From: Phycisphaerae bacterium
GTDB lineage: Bacteria > Chloroflexota > Anaerolineae > 4572-78 > J111
Assembly: GCA_028285035.1 (NCBI GenBank)
Contig: JANQQF010000106.1
Coordinates: 1-64,000, forward strand
Reading direction: 5' to 3'
Length of the DNA stretch: 64,000 nucleotides
In this document: piece by piece, positions 1-8,625 of the stretch
Layout of the letters: every line of letters begins with the position of its first letter
Numbering within the stretch: position 1 is the stretch's first letter
Position numbers and translations under genes: made by a program
The notes under the pieces: model-generated
Database searches by the model: none
What the model saw: only the letters and a program-made list of their open reading frames with translations
What the model was told of the DNA's origin: nothing

Positions 1-3000
1 CACATCAACCTGGATCACATCCGTATCCTCTATATCTTCTCCATTTGGTAGGGTCCACGGTCCCCACAATGAGATCAAGAATGTATCTTCATCCACCACG
101 TGCAATGCATCAATGCTGCCCGCTATCCCAAACTCTGACCCATCAAACACCTTCTCGAAATTGGTGCCGTCATACTTAACGATATCTTCATTCTGCACAC
201 TCAGACCACCAATCTGGGTTGGCCCATTGTCCTTGACACTGAAGTAGATCACGGGGTCAGGGGTCGATAAGATCGTTATAGCGGTGGCGGTGCTATCCGT
301 CGAAACCTCATTTTGAGCGGTCAGTGTCACCGTGTAGACACCCGCCTCACTATAAGTGTGGATCGGACTGGCGGTTGTCGTCGTGATCCCATCCCCAAAG
401 TCCCACTCATAGCTCGTTGCTCCGGTGGAGTTGTTGAGGAAAATACCCATCTCACCAGGCTCTGCAATGAGTGGGAAGGGGTTAAAGGCTGCTACCACTG
501 GCTCAGTTACGGTGATATGCTCAGATATAGTTAGGGTATCGGTTAGGCTGCCATCTCCAGCATTCAAGGTCACGGTGTACACCCCAGCAACATCATAAGT
601 ATGGGTTGGGCTGGATGTAGCGGAGAGGATCCCATCCCCAAAATCCCATTCATAGCTGGTGGCATTCGTCGAACTGTTGACAAAGGTGACCGTTAAGGGG
701 GCATCCCCATGCTGCGGGATCCCGCTAAACAACGCTTCAGGTGTTCCTGTCACAGCGATCAATTCAGTCGTGCTCACCGTCGCATTATCATTAGAGGCAG
801 TGAGGGTCACGGTGTACACCCCAGCAAAATCATAGGTATGGGTTGGGCTGGATGTAGCGGAGAGGATCCCATCCCCAAAATCCCATTCATAACTGGTGGC
901 TCCCATGGAGTTGTTCAAAAATAGGACGGTCTCGCCCACTTTAACATTCGGTGGGAACGGATTGAAGGCGACTAATAACAGTTCCGTGGCCGTAATGTAG
1001 TGGCTCAAACTGAGGGTATCGGTCATAACGCCATTACTGGCTTGTAGGGTGACGGTGTAGACGCCAGGTGTACTGTAGGTATGAACTGGACTTGTAGCGA
1101 CGCTACTACTGCCATCACCAAAATCCCAAATGAATTCACTGGCATTTGTAGAACTATTGACAAACGTCACGACTAGAGGCGCGTCTCCGCTTTTGGGGGC
1201 AGCACTAAACAGAGCCAGAGCTGGGTCAGGTAATGGGATAGCAATCTCAGTGACGATGGGTTTAATCCCTATGGCTGTTAGGCCGCCATCAGCAGTGACT
1301 TCATAAAGACTGTTTGTGATGGTTTCGGTTGCAGTCACGACCAAGCTAACTGAGGTCTGTTCTCCCGCCGCCAAGCTTGGCACACTCCACGTCACCACAT
1401 CCTCAGCCAAAGTTCCGCCACTGACATAATTGGCACCACTGGATAAGGTATCACTAATGAGTAGATTGTTCACCTCAATACCACCGTAATTAGTCACGGT
1501 CAGCGTGTAGGTAATCGGCTCGCCGACCGTTGCCGTGGCTGGTCCCTCTTGCGTGATGACCAGGCCGGCTGGGGCTAGAACATCGATTGACTGGGTTGCA
1601 ACCAGTTCACTCACGGCATTGCTGGCTGTAACCACGACCGTATAAGTTCCGGTGACAGCATAGGTGTGATTGAGCGTTGAATTTTGTTGGCCAGGGCTAA
1701 AGGGGACGACTTGTTGAGTCCCATCACCAAAATCCCAGACATAGCTCACCCCACTTCCACTGGCAATTTCTGCGTCTAAGGTGGTGGGTTGCCCCAGCTC
1801 GGTTGGGGCGGAACTACTCACTTGCAAATCCAACAACGGCATATCAATCATTTCAAGTATCAGTTCGGCATTTAAGGCAAAATTGGCATCATTCAAAGCA
1901 TCATTATGCCCTTGAATGGCTAACACATTCGTGCCAAACTGTAATAACTCAAGGTGGTCAACTAAATCATAAGTAACTGTCTGAGTGACACTCTCAGTAG
2001 AGTCTGCGGTGGCCGTGTAATCATTGCTACTCACATTCTGGGTCAAAACGGGTGTCCCATTCAAATACACAATAAAGCCATCTTCATATTGTGTCTCCAA
2101 TACCATTCCATACACTGCAGCAGGATCACTGATCTCGAATGTATGACGGGTAAAGAGGCTGGTGTAATTGTCCACCATATCATCCAGAATCGTCTTCCCG
2201 GCCTGCGTCCCGAACCCACTACTTCCACTTAACCAGCTACTGTCATCAAAGGTCAAATCGGTCCAATCAGCAGCAGGCACACTCGTCCCTTTCATATACC
2301 GCCACGCCGCTCCTTCAGCGACGACCGACATTGACTCAGTGGCGGTAATCACACTCTGCATTGTATCAGTTACACTTCCATCACCTGCCCGGAGAATGAT
2401 TGAATACACCCCAGCTTGGGTGTAGACGGGCGTCGGGACCGGTTCATCACTGGTTTGGCCATTGCCAAAATCCCAAACGTATTGACTGGCGTTACTTGAG
2501 TCGTTGCTCAAGGTGATTGTCAGGGGAATATGTCCTTGTAAAGGGATAACATCAAAATTAGCCAAAGGGGGCTGCTCGGGGGCAGTAATGTTAATGATGT
2601 CACTTCCCGTTGAGGTATCCGTAATGGTGCCATTGCTGGCGGAGAGGGTTACCACATAACTTCCTGCGGTGTTATAGGTATGGCTGATGGAAGCGGGACT
2701 AGTCATCACCTGCGACTGACCATCGCCAAAGTCCCACGTATAGCGGCTGGCATTGGTTGAGCTATTTGTAAACGTTACGGTAAGGGGCGCATCACCACTC
2801 TGGGGGCTTGCTACAAAATTGGCTTGGGGGGCCAGAGCATTGACCATAATATACTCTGATTGACTATACGTGTCTGACAATACGCCATTGCTAGCCATCA
2901 ACTCGACCGAATATTGTCCACTTTGGGTGTAGGTATGAGTGTGAGTAAGGGTATCGACTGTACTGGTGGTGCCGTCGCCATAGCGCCATTGATAGCTACT

Positions 3001-3489
3001 GGCATTGGTTGAGCTGTTGACAAAAGTGACGGTAAGAGGAACGTCTCCGTTGGTAGATGTCATTTCAAAATAAGCAGCTGGGGCAGGCGTGGAAACTGTT
3101 ACATACGCTGTCTGAGTTAAGGTGTCTGTGACACTCTCTTCACTGGTCGCTTGCAAGACTACCGTGTAACTCCCAGGCTGGGTATACATGTGGGTGTGGG
3201 TAATCTCACTCGCGGTACTAAGGGTTCCATCACCATAATCCCATAGATAACTGGTCGCATCCGTTGAATTATTGACGAAACTCACGCTCAATGGCGCAGC
3301 TCCCTCGGTCGGGCTACCAGTAAAATCTGCCACAGGGTCAGTCTGTTGTAGTGGACGGGCTGTCTCTATTCGCTGATTACTGGTCTGCCCACTTGCGGCA
3401 TGGGCCAACGCGGCTGATGGTCCTGTCGTAAACAACATCGACCACACCACTACCATTCGAATCACTAACTCCACATTTGTTACGGTCAT
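1..3489 (-). CDS. Secreted multi-PKD-domain protein (3' end outside window)
   Basis: The frame is open from an ATG at 3489 to the window edge (at least 1163 codons), so the C-terminus is missing. The N-terminus has a signal-peptide-like stretch (VIRMVVVWSMLF...AALAHA). The rest is an array of about nine PKD-type Ig-like domains, each with a (D/R)(F/Y)G(D/N)G core and a Y-T-x-x-G-x-Y strand. The array is broken after the fourth PKD by a lectin-like sandwich (AAWRYMKGTSVPAADW onward) and after the fifth by a DUF11-like repeat (TVGEPITYTLTVTNYGG). The visible C-terminal part (YFSV...DIVKYDG...VFDGSEFGI) resembles a repeat I associate with Chloroflexota surface proteins. No catalytic domain is visible. 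The likely role is a cell-surface or extracellular adhesin or scaffold. Transcribed away from the regulator gene that starts at 4361. Confidence 0.85.
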   Translation of the reverse strand, partial: MTVTNVELVIRMVVVWSMLFTTGPSAALAHAASGQTSNQRIETARPLQQTDPVADFTGSPTEGAAPLSVSFVNNSTDATSYLWDYGDGTLSTASEITHTHMYTQPGSYTVVLQATSEESVTDTLTQTAYVTVSTPAPAAYFEMTSTNGDVPLTVTFVNSSTNASSYQWRYGDGTTSTVDTLTHTHTYTQSGQYSVELMASNGVLSDTYSQSEYIMVNALAPQANFVASPQSGDAPLTVTFTNSSTNASRYTWDFGDGQSQVMTSPASISHTYNTAGSYVVTLSASNGTITDTSTGSDIINITAPEQPPLANFDVIPLQGHIPLTITLSNDSSNASQYVWDFGNGQTSDEPVPTPVYTQAGVYSIILRAGDGSVTDTMQSVITATESMSVVAEGAAWRYMKGTSVPAADWTDLTFDDSSWLSGSSGFGTQAGKTILDDMVDNYTSLFTRHTFEISDPAAVYGMVLETQYEDGFIVYLNGTPVLTQNVSSNDYTATADSTESVTQTVTYDLVDHLELLQFGTNVLAIQGHNDALNDANFALNAELILEMIDMPLLDLQVSSSAPTELGQPTTLDAEIASGSGVSYVWDFGDGTQQVVPFSPGQQNSTLNHTYAVTGTYTVVVTASNAVSELVATQSIDVLAPAGLVITQEGPATATVGEPITYTLTVTNYGGIEVNNLLISDTLSSGANYVSGGTLAEDVVTWSVPSLAAGEQTSVSLVVTATETITNSLYEVTADGGLTAIGIKPIVTEIAIPLPDPALALFSAAPKSGDAPLVVTFVNSSTNASEFIWDFGDGSSSVATSPVHTYSTPGVYTVTLQASNGVMTDTLSLSHYITATELLLVAFNPFPPNVKVGETVLFLNNSMGATSYEWDFGDGILSATSSPTHTYDFAGVYTVTLTASNDNATVSTTELIAVTGTPEALFSGIPQHGDAPLTVTFVNSSTNATSYEWDFGDGILSATSSPTHTYDVAGVYTVTLNAGDGSLTDTLTISEHITVTEPVVAAFNPFPLIAEPGEMGIFLNNSTGATSYEWDFGDGITTTTASPIHTYSEAGVYTVTLTAQNEVSTDSTATAITILSTPDPVIYFSVKDNGPTQIGGLSVQNEDIVKYDGTNFEKVFDGSEFGIAGSIDALHVVDEDTFLISLWGPWTLPNGEDIEDTDVIQVDV
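568..900 (-). repeat. Near-identical PKD module duplication
   Basis: Bases 568-663 and 805-900 are almost identical (about three differences in 96 bases) at an offset of 237 bp, which is 79 codons. The other PKD modules in the gene are much more diverged. This indicates recent tandem duplication or gene conversion inside the PKD array. Confidence 0.8.
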
Positions 3490-3599
3490 TGTTTCCCTCA
3501 CTCTTTCTTTAAATAGGCAGGTTAGTCATCCCTGTCTATTTTGTCATTCTGCTAATTCATCTCGGTCATAAATCTTTGAAAGGGTACTACATTCGAGGT

Positions 3600-3614
3600 G
3601 TCAATTGTATTGAC
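3600..3614. promoter_or_regulatory. Perfect 6-3-6 inverted repeat
   Basis: GTCAAT-TGT-ATTGAC lies about 110 bp upstream of the PKD protein start. The position and symmetry fit a dimeric repressor or activator site for that gene. The regulator is unknown. Confidence 0.4.
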
Positions 3615-3787
3615 TCTTTTACAAATTTCATTGACTTTTTACTCGTTACAATTTAAAACTTATCCAAACGAAATCTTTGGTATCAACCTTCGCAGAGGTT
3701 AAATTATCACAAATAACATCTTTTGTGAATGGAAAAATAGGGAGAGTTTTATCCCCAAATTTACCCTTTTTTTTACTTTTTCACCGC

Positions 3788-3834
3788 TTTCATGACATGA
3801 TTAGCCTCTTTTCAGGTCATTTCATGACATGATT
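3788..3834. promoter_or_regulatory. Twin TCATGACATGA palindromes, 32 bp apart
   Basis: The 15-bp sequence TTTCATGACATGATT occurs at 3788-3802 and again, identical, at 3820-3834. Its core TCATG-A-CATGA is a perfect palindrome around one base. The 32-bp spacing is about three helical turns, so two dimers would bind the same DNA face. It lies between divergent genes, so the TPR/winged-helix regulator at 4361 is a candidate binder (inference). Confidence 0.5.
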
Positions 3835-4170
3835 TGGTGTATCAAAAGAGGGTTGCTAAAATCAGGGGGGATTGGTGAGGTATGACAATATAATTTAACT
3901 CAGGAGCAGCACTTTTATAGTGGGCATCCAAAAAGATGACATAGCTGATATAGATCATTCTTGATCTTGAGGACCAGAAAATCTCAGTCAAAACTCAGCG
4001 TGAAGACAGGCAATATTGTCCCATCTAGGATAAACTCAGGTTGTTTGGTATTTTCTAGTATAATGGTAGGCTGGTTCAAACTAAGTTGGTAAAATTTTAA
4101 TCCATATCTTAATGCTTTTTTCATTTACAAATACATCACATACCCTTAATTTTTGAAGGGATTTCTTTTT

Positions 4171-4250
4171 TATCTGTAAAATTATTTGCTAGAGATCCAC
4201 CAAAGTTACCATAAATATCACTACTTTTACAGAAACAATAAGATATTGTC
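4171..4250 (+). repeat. TTTACAGAA intergenic repeat, copy C
   Basis: The left arm ATCTGTAAA and right arm TTTACAGAA (4226-4234) are inverted. The right arm is followed by a perfect hairpin ACAATA-AGA-TATTGT (4235-4249). About 20 of 22 bases ending in the right arm match the copy at 57665-57731. A third copy is at 12068-12133. Confidence 0.55.
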
Positions 4251-4360
4251 TTGTTTGTAAAAAAGTTATGCATTAGGTGATTTATTGTAAATTAACTACG
4301 ATTAATCGGTTAGCAATCATAGTAGTATCTTAAATACAATCAATGACGAAGGACACCTGA

Positions 4361-6358
4361 ATGAATGATGCCACATTATTGGCAATGACTGACAAGCAGT
4401 TTCGGCGAGTTGTCAAAGAAGTTTTGACTCTTTATCGTAACGGACAAATTATTGAGTTAACCACCTCCCCTTTAGCTTGTAGCTCTTTGATCAAACATTA
4501 CATCTTTAACAATGAACCCCAAACCACGGATATTTTATACAAAGCAATTCAATCTATATTGATTTGGGCGGTAGAAAAACTTCGTCCTACCGATGAGCCT
4601 GATTGGTTGGCTCCACATTGGCGTAGCTACAATATTTTGTATCATTTTTATATTCGTGGTCTTTCTTGGGCCGAGCTTGCTGAGCACATGCACACCTCCG
4701 AGCAAAATATTTCTCGCTGGTGGCGTCCCCATGCCGTTACTGCTATTGCCCGAATTTTACAGGATGAGTTAAAAAACCGATCTAATAGCGGTAATCTTAA
4801 ACAGGCGATGTTGGCTGAACGTTATAGTCACTATACGTCGGATAATGCTCAAAGATTTATTCTTCACTTTTTATCAATTTTTCAACAACCTGTTCCCTAT
4901 CACTTACTTCATGATCAAGCCCAACAACGCCAATTCCTCTCTATTCAAAAGATAATTCGAATTTTATTAGAAGAGAACGTTCTTTCAACCGACCAAGACG
5001 GAAAAACGTTGTGGATACAGCCTGATCTGCAAGCCTATGTAAAAAAATTGGTGTCACCACCAGAACGTCAACCTTGGCATCACATTGCAGGCCAACATTA
5101 TTTAGATCAGCAAGACTTTATTGAGGCTGCATACCACTTTTACCAGGCCAATGAGTTCAATCAAGCAGCGCAGATTTTGGTGGACAATTATCAAAATATT
5201 ATTAGCAAGTTCGCCATCAAACCGTTGCAAAAAGCTCTGGGCCAATTTACACAAGCCCAAATCTATGACCCAAATCTATGGGCCCGCCTAAAAATTTCTA
5301 ATGGGAAAGTGGTTGAAGATTTGGAGGATATTGAAGCTGCCATCGTGGAATATCGAGCTGCCCTACAAGCACCTGATATAAAAGTTAAAGCTTTGGCCTA
5401 CTATTGTTGCGCAAGAGTACTCAGATTTAGAAATTCAGATGAGGCCTTGGCTCATTATGAGCATGGCATAATGCTGTTAGAGGAACGGCATCCTGAAGAT
5501 CCACTTTTGGTCAAGTTATATGCCAATCGAGCCTGGATCTTTTTACAAGAGCAATATGAATTGGATCGAGCTGAAGCTGACCTACTGCGAGCTCAAGCAC
5601 TGTTAAAACGAGATGATTGGGCAAACGGAGCTGATCTTTATAATGCTTTAGGGGAGCTATTCTACCAGCGTAATGAGCTAGAACAGGCAGTGGAACATCG
5701 ATTACAAGCTTGGATGGCCGCCAATGAGGTTCAAGATATGGATCAGATGATGAGGACCGTAAATAACGTGGGGCAGGATTATGCTGCGTTAGGGCAGTAT
5801 GATAAAGCACTTGAATATCTTGAGTTAAGTAAAAATTTGGCTAAAAGGTCAGCGAACCGACTACAGGAAGGATCAAGCTATAAAGCCATTGGAACATGTT
5901 ATTTTTGGTTAGAAGACTATCATAAGGCCATTCGATATTACAAGCTCGCCCAAGAGATATTTATTGACATCAAAAATTACACCTGGCTCGCTCCCATTAG
6001 CTTCGATTTAACAGAAGCGTATGCTTGTCTCGAAGATATACCCGCAGCTAAAGATCTCTTCGACAAAACGTTAACCTTATGTCGTGAGATAAATGATATA
6101 TCTTTGCTTCGAGACCTTGACGCTTTAGCGAAACAGTACCCCTACTTAAAAACTACAAGGTATGATCTTAGTGACCGTCAAGAAGCAATATTGACATACA
6201 TCAAAGAGAATGACCAAATTACGAATAAGGTATATCGAGAATTGACAGGTATATCACAAAAACAGGCTACACGCGATTTAAATGAGTTGGTTAACTGGGG
6301 CTTACTGAAGGTTGAAGGTAAGGGACGGGGCACACGATATATAGACATCCCTACTTAA
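4361..6358 (+). CDS. TPR-repeat regulator with C-terminal winged helix
   Basis: A 665-aa soluble protein. The N-terminal part (about 1-135) is helical and contains a putative helix-turn-helix (SWAELAEHMHTSEQNISRWW, about 107-126). Residues about 140-250 resemble a winged-helix/linker region. From about 250 to 590 there are tetratricopeptide-type helical repeats (for example ALAYYCCARVLRFRNSDEAL, AGLGQYDKALEYLELSKNLA-like units). The last 60 residues (LSDRQEAILTYIKENDQITN...GRGTRYIDI) form a winged helix like that at the C-terminus of Fic/RecG-type proteins. The layout recalls MalT/SARP-like regulators, but no Walker A or NB-ARC NTPase is present. Probable transcription factor acting through protein-protein sensing. 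Start ATG 4361 has an AAGGA site 7 nt upstream. Divergent from the PKD gene, which it may control. Confidence 0.7.
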   Translation: MNDATLLAMTDKQFRRVVKEVLTLYRNGQIIELTTSPLACSSLIKHYIFNNEPQTTDILYKAIQSILIWAVEKLRPTDEPDWLAPHWRSYNILYHFYIRGLSWAELAEHMHTSEQNISRWWRPHAVTAIARILQDELKNRSNSGNLKQAMLAERYSHYTSDNAQRFILHFLSIFQQPVPYHLLHDQAQQRQFLSIQKIIRILLEENVLSTDQDGKTLWIQPDLQAYVKKLVSPPERQPWHHIAGQHYLDQQDFIEAAYHFYQANEFNQAAQILVDNYQNIISKFAIKPLQKALGQFTQAQIYDPNLWARLKISNGKVVEDLEDIEAAIVEYRAALQAPDIKVKALAYYCCARVLRFRNSDEALAHYEHGIMLLEERHPEDPLLVKLYANRAWIFLQEQYELDRAEADLLRAQALLKRDDWANGADLYNALGELFYQRNELEQAVEHRLQAWMAANEVQDMDQMMRTVNNVGQDYAALGQYDKALEYLELSKNLAKRSANRLQEGSSYKAIGTCYFWLEDYHKAIRYYKLAQEIFIDIKNYTWLAPISFDLTEAYACLEDIPAAKDLFDKTLTLCREINDISLLRDLDALAKQYPYLKTTRYDLSDRQEAILTYIKENDQITNKVYRELTGISQKQATRDLNELVNWGLLKVEGKGRGTRYIDIPT

Positions 6359-6390
6359 GGTATCACAGTCAAAATTTCTCTAATAAAGAA

Positions 6391-6418
6391 AGCCCCTACT
6401 AACCTTAATATAGGGGCT
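6391..6418 (-). terminator. Rho-independent terminator of the protease gene
   Basis: A perfect 8-bp stem, AGCCCCTA / TAGGGGCT, lies between two converging genes. Read on the minus strand it is followed by a T-rich run (TTTCTTTATT). The plus-strand side has an A-run then no T-run, so it serves mainly the minus-strand protease and perhaps both genes. Confidence 0.7.
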
Positions 6419-6457
6419 AAAAAATGCTTATTGCTTAAACCAACAAATTGATTGCAA

Positions 6458-8599
6458 TTAGTTTGACCAGGTCAATGACACATCATCTACATACATCGCA
6501 CTAGAGCGCCCTGTGTTACCATTATTAAAAACGCTGATGTAAATATAGATCGTTTGACCACGGAATTCAGAAATATCAAAGGTACGCTGTTCCCACGATT
6601 GACTATTGCTTAGACCCGTAGACAACTGACGAGCCACGCGAAATTGGCTATTCAAAACCGTGATATATTGCACATCACCACCACTGTCTTGGCTAATCGG
6701 GTATACATTGGCATTGAGGATTACTTGACTAGCCTCTGCTGGAATCGTAACCCGTTGCCAGATTGAGCTAAAGCTACGGAAATCGCTTACCCCAATGTTC
6801 CCCAACCGGACCGAGCGGGCCCCAGTTAGCCATACACTTGAGTCATAACTCCCCGGAATAGGTGTATCCCCAAAGACCCAGCCGCCATCGGCTTCAAAGT
6901 TGCCGTTGGTCAACAATTCGCCTGCGATTGGAGCAGGTATTGTAGGCACAGGCGTAGTAGGTTCTGGAGCAGGGGTTGTTGCCACAGGTGTGGTAGGCTC
7001 TGGCGCAGGGGTCGTGGCCACGGGCGTGGTAGGTTCTGGGGCAGGGGTTGTTGCCACAGGCGTTGTTGGCTCTGGCGCAGGGGTGGTGGGCAACGGTGAG
7101 GCTCCACCATCAACAGCATCCAAGGCAACGCGTGCCTGAAGCAAACCAGCGCCAAATCGACTAGTATCCCCTAAATTGATGGCTGTTTGCATCAAAATCG
7201 TCTTCACTTGAGCCGGCGTCAAATTTTGATCGCGCGAACGCATAAGAGCCGCCGCCGCTGCTACATGAGGCGAGGCCATTGATGTGCCTTCGAAGAAAAG
7301 ATAGGTGTATTGACCAGGCGTTCTAAATGATTGCTGAATAATACCGTCAGCAAACCCATCGCCATTTCGATCAGCCCCGATATCCCCACCGGGCGCTACA
7401 ATGTCAATTTGTGTCCCAAAATTGCTGTAGGGGGTCAAGGCATTATCAAAATCGGTCGCGCCAACCGCAATGACAAAGTCGTCATAGGCGGCGGGGAATT
7501 CGACAGGCCCAGCACTATTTCCGGCAGCGGCCACGACGACGACACCTTTATCATTCGCATATTGTACAGCATCACGTAAGGCTTGAGAGCCAGCCCGACC
7601 AGCCAAGCTCATATTAATAACATCTGCCCCTTGGTCGACTGCGTAATAAATACCTTGAATAATGGCCTCATAACTTCCCTGCCCATTAGCCCCCAACACC
7701 TTAATTGGCAAAATCTGGGCATCAAAGGCTAGCCCTGCCACACCTAACTCATTATTCGTGCTTTGCGCTACAGTTCCGGCAACGTGGGTGCCGTGGCCTT
7801 GATCATCGGTTGCATCGGGATCATCATTAAAAAAGTCATATCCAGGCAAACGTGGTGTATTAGCTAAATCAGGCGCGTTAAAATCAACGCCTGTATCGAT
7901 AATGGCCACTACTGTCCCACTACCTGTTGATTTATCCCAAGCGGCCTCAGCTTGTACCGTCTTAAAATTCCATTGAAAGTTAAAATATCTATCATTCGGG
8001 GTGAAGTTGACTGGAATAGCCACCGGATTAGCTGTGATTCCCGCCGGATAATCAGGTTCAGCGTACTCAACCGTGGGATCTTCTTCCAGTATCTCGGCCA
8101 CCTCAACAGGATCAGCCGATGCATCAAAAGTAACACTATACAATTGAACCACTTCTTCACTCTCCGCAGAGAATGTCTCAATAGTATCACCCGTTGCTTC
8201 CGTTACATCTTCAACGACAGGCTCAAGATCACTAGCCCCAATTTCAGCCAATTTTTGATCTAAATTAGAGATGTTAGTTTCAACCACGCCATTCGCTCCC
8301 AGCTCGGCACTACGCGCTTGAATGGCCGCTTGTGGTTCCAACTTTAGCAACACCTTACCCTCAATGGGGGTGCCTTCGGGGGCGACCTGAAAAGGAACTG
8401 GCTCAGTCGAGATATCGGGTGGAACAGCCGCAGCTTCAGACTCCTCAGCGGGTGGCACATCCGGGACATCTTCCGCTTCCCCATCAAATTCTGTCACTGG
8501 GGCAATCGCTCCATCATTATTTGGCCGATCAATTGTACAACCAGCCAATAGCATACCGAGAGTCAAGGTAATTAGCAGCATTCTAACATAATGTTTCAC
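6458..8599 (-). CDS. Subtilisin-like (S8) lipoprotein protease
   Basis: A secreted serine protease. GTG at 8599 is chosen as start (713 aa) because AGGAG lies about 7 nt upstream; a TTG at 8629 is in frame but has no site. A signal peptide ends in the lipobox LLAGC, predicting a lipid-anchored protein. An I9-like/fervidolysin-type propeptide region follows (about 75-185). The catalytic domain has Asp235 (AIIDTGVD), His269 (GHGTHVAG), oxyanion Asn361 (AAAGNSAG) and Ser440 (EGTSMASP). A proline/threonine linker encoded by 36-bp repeats then leads to a C-terminal jelly-roll domain (LLTNGNFEADGGW...YVDDVSL), probably carbohydrate- or surface-binding. It starts 27 bp after the recombinase stop on the same strand. 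Probably degrades extracellular protein. Confidence 0.92.
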   Translation of the reverse strand: MKHYVRMLLITLTLGMLLAGCTIDRPNNDGAIAPVTEFDGEAEDVPDVPPAEESEAAAVPPDISTEPVPFQVAPEGTPIEGKVLLKLEPQAAIQARSAELGANGVVETNISNLDQKLAEIGASDLEPVVEDVTEATGDTIETFSAESEEVVQLYSVTFDASADPVEVAEILEEDPTVEYAEPDYPAGITANPVAIPVNFTPNDRYFNFQWNFKTVQAEAAWDKSTGSGTVVAIIDTGVDFNAPDLANTPRLPGYDFFNDDPDATDDQGHGTHVAGTVAQSTNNELGVAGLAFDAQILPIKVLGANGQGSYEAIIQGIYYAVDQGADVINMSLAGRAGSQALRDAVQYANDKGVVVVAAAGNSAGPVEFPAAYDDFVIAVGATDFDNALTPYSNFGTQIDIVAPGGDIGADRNGDGFADGIIQQSFRTPGQYTYLFFEGTSMASPHVAAAAALMRSRDQNLTPAQVKTILMQTAINLGDTSRFGAGLLQARVALDAVDGGASPLPTTPAPEPTTPVATTPAPEPTTPVATTPAPEPTTPVATTPAPEPTTPVPTIPAPIAGELLTNGNFEADGGWVFGDTPIPGSYDSSVWLTGARSVRLGNIGVSDFRSFSSIWQRVTIPAEASQVILNANVYPISQDSGGDVQYITVLNSQFRVARQLSTGLSNSQSWEQRTFDISEFRGQTIYIYISVFNNGNTGRSSAMYVDDVSLTWSN
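6951..7094 (-). repeat. Four 36-bp tandem repeats encoding a TTPAPEP linker
   Basis: Units at 6951-6986, 6987-7022, 7023-7058 and 7059-7094 each encode about 12 residues of the type TTPAPEPTTPVA. Units 1 and 3 are nearly identical to each other, as are 2 and 4. Such in-frame minisatellites can vary in copy number between strains and change linker length without a frameshift. Confidence 0.85.
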
Positions 8600-8625
8600 A
8601 ATATCTCTCCTACCTGAACAAAGGA

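Larger units (their letters stand above)
3490..4360. other. AT-rich divergent intergenic region
   Basis: This 871-bp stretch lies between the divergent PKD-protein and TPR-regulator genes. No coding frame looks real. It is AT-rich and holds a 6-3-6 inverted repeat (3600-3614), a twin palindrome (3788-3834) and one copy of the TTTACAGAA repeat (4171-4250), each listed separately. A ribosome binding site (AAGGA) precedes the ATG at 4361. Confidence 0.7.

Noticed and set aside
568..900. Regularly spaced repeats suggestive of a CRISPR array
   Set aside because: The repeats are coding PKD modules in one long open frame; there are no unique spacers of equal length and no cas genes.
6900..7155. Open frames on both strands over the protease linker
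   Set aside because: They are low-complexity shadows produced by the 36-bp repeats; the minus-strand protease frame carries the conserved domains.
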